NCBI RefSeq assembly: GCF_003086295.3
Contig: NC_092051.1
Location: forward strand, 71,673,772 to 71,737,771
Origin: Arachis hypogaea
Taxonomy: Eukaryota > Streptophyta > Magnoliopsida > Fabales > Fabaceae
DNA length: 64,000 nucleotides
Reading direction: 5' to 3'
The translations under genes were made by a program, and so were the position numbers. Below, in pieces: positions 59,302-64,000 of this stretch (position 1 is the stretch's first letter; each line of letters starts with the position of its first letter). The notes under the pieces are model-generated. The model searched no databases and was not told the origin of the DNA. It worked only from the letters and a program-made list of their open reading frames with translations.

Positions 59302-60126
59302 ATGAATTCTCACCCCTTTGGCTATGAGTTTGGTTCAAATTATGTTGTAGGGAATGGAAGCTACAATGAGAACATGCTTCAAGGATGGGACAATCAAAGG
59401 TGGGAGGAGCCTCAAGCTTATGGACAACCTCCATGGCAACAACCTTCTCCAATGTACTACGAGCAAGAGCCATTCCAAGATGCATACCAAGACAATGGAT
59501 ATGGTGGACCTCCTTATGATTATCAACAACCACCATCATATGCCTATGAACCCCCTCTTCAACATAGTTTTGAACCACCATACTCACAAGCCCCCTACAA
59601 TCAAACACTTCCATATGACCCTAACCCATATCCACCATACCAACCACCTTATGAGCCATATGAACCATACATAGAGCCACCCCAGTTCCAACACAATTAC
59701 TCCTAAGAACCACCTCAATATACACCACCTCCATACCCTTACCAAGAAGAACCACCTTCCTATCACGAACCCTTTCTTTCAAACAATGAACCCTCCTATC
59801 CACCCCGATCTCCAATGGATGACAACCTTGGTCTTCTTCTTTAAGGGCAAGAAGAGATGAAAAGGGAGGTACTAAAATTCACGGTTGCCTTGACCGAGGT
59901 AGTAAATCAATTAGCTTCCCAATGTCTGAATACTCAAGGAACGTCCATGGCTACATGTGGAGAATCAAGTGAGGAGCGTAGCATGAATGAGAGATTGGAA
60001 ATTCCGGTAGAAAATGAAGAATGCAATTTTGTACTAGAACAATTAGAGGAAGCCGTAATTGTTGAAGAGGAAAAAGTGGTTGAGGACTTGGGGATGTTAA
60101 GAGTCCATGGAAACCTTAAGTCATAG
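59302..60126 (+). pseudogene. Element 4 ORF, N-terminal part (Pro/Tyr/Gln-rich, then acidic)
   Basis: Met at 59302 (NSHPFGYEFGSN), about 150 nt after the PBS. The first 135 residues are rich in Pro, Tyr and Gln (repeats such as YEPPLQ, PPYQPPYEP). The same frame continues past TAA at 59704 and TAA at 59842, each where Gln is expected, into an acidic segment (EEAVIVEEEKVVEDLG) and ends in a shifted frame near 60090. It resembles proteins of non-autonomous legume LTR elements that lack RT. No known domain is recognised. Role in the element is unknown. Confidence 0.6.
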
Positions 60127-60974
60127 AGCCTCCTTCCAAGAAGTTTGAATTTGATGATGAGGAGGGTGTACAACCTCCAAAGCATATCATGGTTGAAGAC
60201 TTTGAGAAGGTTGATCAAGAGATGGATTTAATAATTGATGAATTTCTTACTACAATTGAATCATCCCCCATTGGACTTGAAAAAGAGGATAAGGAAGAAG
60301 GTGCACAACTTCTAAAGCATGTTCCCTATGAAGAATTGGACGGAATAGATCAAGAGGCAAGTTCGCTTGATGATGATGATCATGAACCAAGTCCTCTTAG
60401 TGATGAATCTGCATCCGCAATTGAACTCCTTGAGTATGAAGAACCTTCTCTGATTGAGTTTGAGAATGATGTGGAAGTGGAAGTCCTTCGGAAAGGATGG
60501 ACGGGAGTTGAATATGAGTTGTCAAGATCGTTGGAGACTTCTCTACCTAGATTGCTGTCTACTCCTTCATTTGAGTGGGTAAAACTTATCTCTATTAGCC
60601 TTATTGTCCCACTTGAGTATGGTATTCTAGAAACAGATGACCAACTTAGGAGGCTTTATGGAATGAAGCGTAAGAGAAGGATGTTTAGTGGTTGGAGTTA
60701 CAAATCAAGGCTTATCAAGGTTGAGATTTCAACAGCTAGATGCAAGGGTTGGACTAGTGATCAATTGGTTGGATCTAAGAGAAGAGTTTGGTACTTCATT
60801 GAGAATTTGGATTACTTGCCACCCGGTTGGAACAATGATGATCAACTTAAAGACGGGTGTAGAAACAAGATTTGGGATCTCGGCATACAAGAGGATCAAA
60901 TTTGGGAGCTCAAAGTATGTAAAGAACTTCATCAAGGCTTGATGAATTTACTTGGAAATGTTGGAGCTTATTGA
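60127..60974 (+). pseudogene. Element 4 ORF, C-terminal part
   Basis: Follows the previous piece in another frame (shift near 60085-60095; a further TAA near 60116 where Gln fits). From Met 60189 it is open for 261 codons: a strongly acidic half (KEDKEEGAQ, SSLDDDDHEPSPLSDESA), then a basic, Trp-rich half (WSYKSRLIKVEIS, NLDYLPPGWNNDDQL). No gag, protease or RT motif and no membrane segment. The function is not known to me. Confidence 0.6.
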
Positions 60975-61296
60975 AAGTCCAAGCATTGGTGGAAGTTTCA
61001 AGATGAGTTCAAGCACAAGCCACCATGACAAGGAGCTCACCAAATGTCCAACTTAAGGACTTTAACTAAAAGTGCAAGCTTATCTTTTACCTGTTTCACT
61101 TACGTTATCACATTCGGAAGTGTTGCGCTTTTCAATTTAACGATTTTGCTTTACCCTTTTCTTCAAAGGCTCATAGTTAAAAATATTTTTTACTATTATT
61201 ATATATATAATTTTACTTTTAGAGGTCGTAATACCTCACCATCGCTGTCTTATGACTTACGCATAAGGCTCTGTGTGGTAGGGTGTTAAATCGGTC
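60975..61296 (+). other. Noncoding end of element 4 and unassigned junction
   Basis: About 200 bp of AT-rich element 4 tail, then a stretch with GAGGTCGTAATACCTCACC (61222-61240) that looks like part of another repeat. No 3' LTR of element 4 is present, so the element is truncated somewhere at about 61140-61210. Confidence 0.5.
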
Positions 61297-61917
61297 GAAG
61301 GAGGAGACAGTGAGAAATTATAAGAGACTTCTGAGGTGCTTCAAAATGATGTCTAGGTTGAGTATTAATGTTGAGAAGTCCAACTTGATACCAGTGAATT
61401 GCAGTCAGGAGTGGGTTAGCCAGATGTGTCAACCATTGGGATGCTAGGAGGTAGCTTTACCAGTGAGGTACCTTGGTATTAGCCTAGGAATAAATCCGCA
61501 ACTAGTAAAAACTTGGATGCCGGTTATAGATAAGATGGAAGAGAAACTTAGCTTGTAAAAAGCAAAGGTCTTTAGTATGGTTAGAAAGCTGGTACTCATT
61601 AAGTTAGTAATACACAGCCTACCTATTTATTATCTGAGCTTGTATAAGATGCCAAATGTGGTTCCACGAAGAATAATCTCATTGCAGAGGAGGATCTTTT
61701 GGAAAAAGGAAGATGGACAACCTAGTTTGGCTTTTGTAAAGTAGGAGATGATCCAGGCATTGAAGAAGCTAGGAGAGTTGGGGTGGGAGATACGGTGGTC
61801 TGTAATACTACTTTACTGTTTAAATGGTGATGGCATTTTTCAAAGGAGGATTGTTCGTTATGGAAAAATATTGTGTGTACTCTTGTAATAGCTTGAACCT
61901 AATCAGTTGTTGTCAAC
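61297..61917 (+). pseudogene. LINE (non-LTR) reverse transcriptase fragment
   Basis: The translation matches the region after the RT active site of plant L1-like LINEs: RNYKRLLRCFKMM, SINVEKSNLIPVN, VRYLGISLG, KLVLIKLVIHSLPIYYLS, RRIFWKK. It is broken by TAG (near 61444), TAA (near 61556), TAG (near 61741), and a frame change near 61810, after which LFKW and SKEDCSLWKNIVCT are readable. It is cut at 61917 by the element 5 LTR in the codons for a QLLS-like segment. No 5' part, endonuclease or poly(A) tail is present. Confidence 0.88.
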
Positions 61918-62292
61918 TGATTAGCGGATAATTTATACGCTTTTTGGCATTGTTTTTTGTATGTTTTTAGTAGGATCTAGTTACTTTTAGGGATGTTTTT
62001 ATTAGTTTTTATGTTAAATTCACATTTCTGGACTTTACTATGAGTTTAGTGTTTTTCTGTGATTTCAGGTATTTTCTGGCTGAAATTGAGGGACTTGAGC
62101 AAAAATCAGATTCAGAGGTTGAAGAAGGACTGCTGATGCTGTTGGATTCTAACCTCCCTGCACTCAAAGTGGATTTTCTGGAGCTACAGAACTCAAAATG
62201 GCGCACTTCCAATTGCGTTGGAAAGTAGACATCCAGGGCTTTCCGGAAATATATAATAGTCCATACTTTGACCGAGTTTAGATGACGAAAAC

Positions 62293-62400
62293 GGGCGTTG
62301 AACGCCAGTTCTACGCTGCAGTCTGGAGTTAAACGCCAGAAACACGTCACGAACCAGAGTTGAACGCCAAAAATATGTTACAACTTGGCGTTCAACTCCA
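62293..62400. repeat. GGCGTT/AACGCC palindromes in U3, element 5
   Basis: GGCGTTGAACGCC at 62293-62305 is self-complementary but for the middle base. TGGAGTT/AACGCCA half-sites follow, and AGAGTTGAACGCCA pairs with TGGCGTTCAACTC in the 62350-62400 part. Confidence 0.82.
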
Positions 62401-62516
62401 AAAGAAGCCTTTGCACGTGGAAAGCTAAAGCTCAGCCCAAGCAAACACCAAGTGGGCCCTGGAAGTGGATTTATGCATCAATTACTTACTTTTGTAAACC
62501 CTAGTAGCTAGTTTAG

Positions 62517-62524
62517 TATAAATA
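62517..62524 (+). promoter_or_regulatory. LTR TATA box, element 5
   Basis: TATAAATA followed by AGGAC, about 120 bp after the palindromes. Confidence 0.72.
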
Positions 62525-63065
62525 GGACTTTTTACTATTGTATTAGACATCCTGGATTATATTTTTGATCCTGTGATCACGTTTTGGGGGCTGGCCATTC
62601 GGCCATGCCTGAACCTTTATCACTTATGTATTTTCAACGGTAGAGTTTCTACACTCCATAGATTAAGGTGTGGAGCTCTGCTGTTCCTCATGAATTAATG
62701 CAAAGTACTACTGTTTTTCTATTCAATTCAACTTATTCCGCTTCTAAGATATTCATTCGCACTTCAATATGAATGTGATGAACGTGACAATCATCATCAT
62801 TCCCCCACAAACGCATGCCTGACAACCACTTCCGTTCCACCTTAGATTGGACGAGTATCTCTTGGATCTCTTAATCAGAATCTTCGTGGTATAAGCTAGA
62901 TTGATGGCGGCATTCATGAGAGTCCGGAAAGTCTAAACCTTGTCTGTGGTATTCCGAGTAGGACTCAGGGATTGAATGACTGTGACGAGCTTCAAACTCG
63001 CGAGTGCTGGGCGTAGTGACAGACGCAAAAGGATAGTAAATCCTATTCCAGTATGATCGAGAACC

Positions 63066-63233
63066 TCTAGATGATTAGCCATGCAGTGACAGCGCATTGG
63101 ACCATTTTCACAAAGAGGATGGGATGCAGCCATTGACAACGGTGATGCCTCCAGATGATTAGCCATGCAGTGACAGCGCATCGGACCATTTTCACAGAGA
63201 GGATGAAAAGTAGCCATTGACAACGGTGATGCC
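63066..63233 (+). repeat. Two tandem 84-bp units in LTR, element 5
   Basis: AGATGATTAGCCATGCAGTG at 63069 recurs at 63153. Each unit runs through CATTTTCACA(A/G)AGAGGATG to CATTGACAACGGTGATGCC, with few differences. Confidence 0.9.
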
Positions 63234-63599
63234 CTTACATAAAGCCAGCCATGGAAACGAGTAGGATTGATTGGATGAAGACAGCAGGAAAGCAGAGGTT
63301 CAGAGGAACGAACGCACCTTTATATGCTTATCTGAAATTCCCACCAATGAATTACATAAGTATTTCTATCTTTATTTTCTGTTTATTTATTATTAATATT
63401 CGAAAACTCCATAACTATTTGATATCCGCCTGACTGAGATTTACAAGGTGACCATAGCTTGCTTCAAGCCGACAATCTCCGTGGGATCGACCCTTACTCA
63501 CGTAAGGTTTTATTACTTGGACGACCCAGTGCACTTGCTGGTTAGTTGTGCGAAGTTGTCAAGTTATGTTTGGACCATGGTACTGTGCACACGTTTTTT

Positions 63600-63617
63600 T
63601 GGAGCCATTACCAGGGA
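63600..63617 (+). other. Decayed PBS-like sequence inside LTR end, element 5
   Basis: TGGAGCCATTACCAGGGA matches the tRNA-Asp PBS at 14 of 18 positions. The four changes are one C-to-A and three G-to-A. It lies 74 nt before the proper PBS. Confidence 0.5.
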
Positions 63618-63673
63618 GAGAACGAACAACAAAGTTTACAACCTCAGAGTAACAATTTCGCATACCAAGTTTT

Positions 63674-63691
63674 TGGCACCGTTGCCGGGGA
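63674..63691 (+). other. Primer binding site of element 5
   Basis: TGGCACCGTTGCCGGGGA, the tRNA-Asp complement with one G-to-A change, 6 nt after the CATACCA end. Confidence 0.85.
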
Positions 63692-64000
63692 TTGTTCGAG
63701 TTTGGACAACTGACGGTTCATCTTGTTGCTCAGATTGGGTAATTTTCTTCTTATTTTATTTTCAAAAAGTTTTCAAAAAAATTTTCCAAAAAAAATTATT
63801 TTCAAAAAAATATATATATATTTTTTCTTCAGAATTTTTAAGAATGAATTCTAGTGTTTCATGAAGCATGTGAAGCCTAGCTGGCTGCAAAGCCATGTCT
63901 AAATTCATTTGGACTGGGGCTTCCAACCCAACATTATCAAGAGCAAGCTAGTTGTTGCTAATCCACCTGCTGCTGTTCCTGATCCACCTCATTTACATGC
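63692..64000 (+). mobile_element. Element 5 internal region, start
   Basis: Leader with T/A-rich runs, then ATGAATTCTAGTGTTTCATG at 63844, in which a TGA follows after a few codons, so the coding start is broken or not here. The window ends inside. No gag motif is visible yet. Confidence 0.55.

Larger units (their letters stand above)
61918..63667 (+). mobile_element. 5' LTR of element 5
   Basis: About 1750 bp from TGATTAGCGGATAATTTATA to the CATACCA before AGTTTTTGG. The left end interrupts the LINE frame, which supports the start. It holds U3 palindromes (62293-62400), a TATA box (62517), an 84-bp tandem duplication (63066-63233), the CCGTGGGATCGACCC block near 63479 and a decayed PBS-like 18-mer at 63600. 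The partner LTR lies outside the window. Confidence 0.8.

Noticed and set aside
59300..59815. Antisense ORFs opposite the element 4 Pro/Tyr ORF
   Set aside because: Frame shadows of a low-complexity coding repeat.

Overview
This is a repeat-dominated plant nuclear window. No host single-copy gene is convincingly visible. LTR retrotransposons primed by tRNA-Asp, LTR motifs that I associate from memory with Arachis (GCGACGCGTACG blocks, GGCGTTGAACGCC palindromes, Athila-like gag-pol), and a long satellite array all suggest pericentromeric legume DNA, most likely a peanut relative. The genus is an inference.

Left part (1-34656): a head-to-tail satellite of roughly 250 monomers. Each has a core of about 94 bp, starting GGAGGAGCCTG and ending CAGCACAACGTA, followed by an A-rich linker of variable length, for a total of about 105-125 bp. 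Monomer subtypes recur in order, so the array is built of higher-order blocks and kilobase-scale segmental duplications. A 2015-bp solo LTR with GGGGA target-site duplications lies at 1841-3855, 8998-11012 and 13480-15494. All three have the same TSD at the same place in the monomer, so one insertion was copied along with the satellite. Empty paralogous sites remain near 17962 and 21330.

Middle part (34657-57408): nested Athila-type Ty3/gypsy elements. Element 3 (+ strand) is the oldest and survives as 41746-43676 plus 55474-57408. Element 1 (- strand, 34657-41745) is inserted in its gag region. Element 1 has a gag-protease ORF with stop codons, no reverse transcriptase, and an env-position ORF cut off by the satellite. 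Element 2 (- strand, 43677-55473) is complete from end to end, with two LTRs, a perfect TCCAT TSD, a PBS and a decayed gag-pol. It is inserted in the 3' noncoding region of element 3.

Right part (57409-64000): element 4 (+ strand) has an LTR, a PBS and decayed non-autonomous ORFs rich in Pro/Tyr/Gln and acidic residues. A LINE reverse-transcriptase pseudogene follows, interrupted by the 5' LTR of element 5, whose internal region runs off the window.

The most interesting signals are noncoding. A short hairpin with invariant loop AGGCAA follows the last ORF of elements 1, 2 and 3, with compensatory stem changes. A motif (AAGTTTGGTGTT) from the 3' LTR boundary recurs upstream as hairpins. The U3 regions of unrelated LTR families all carry palindromes upstream of the TATA box. 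Nonsense mutations are mostly CAG/CAA to TAG/TAA.
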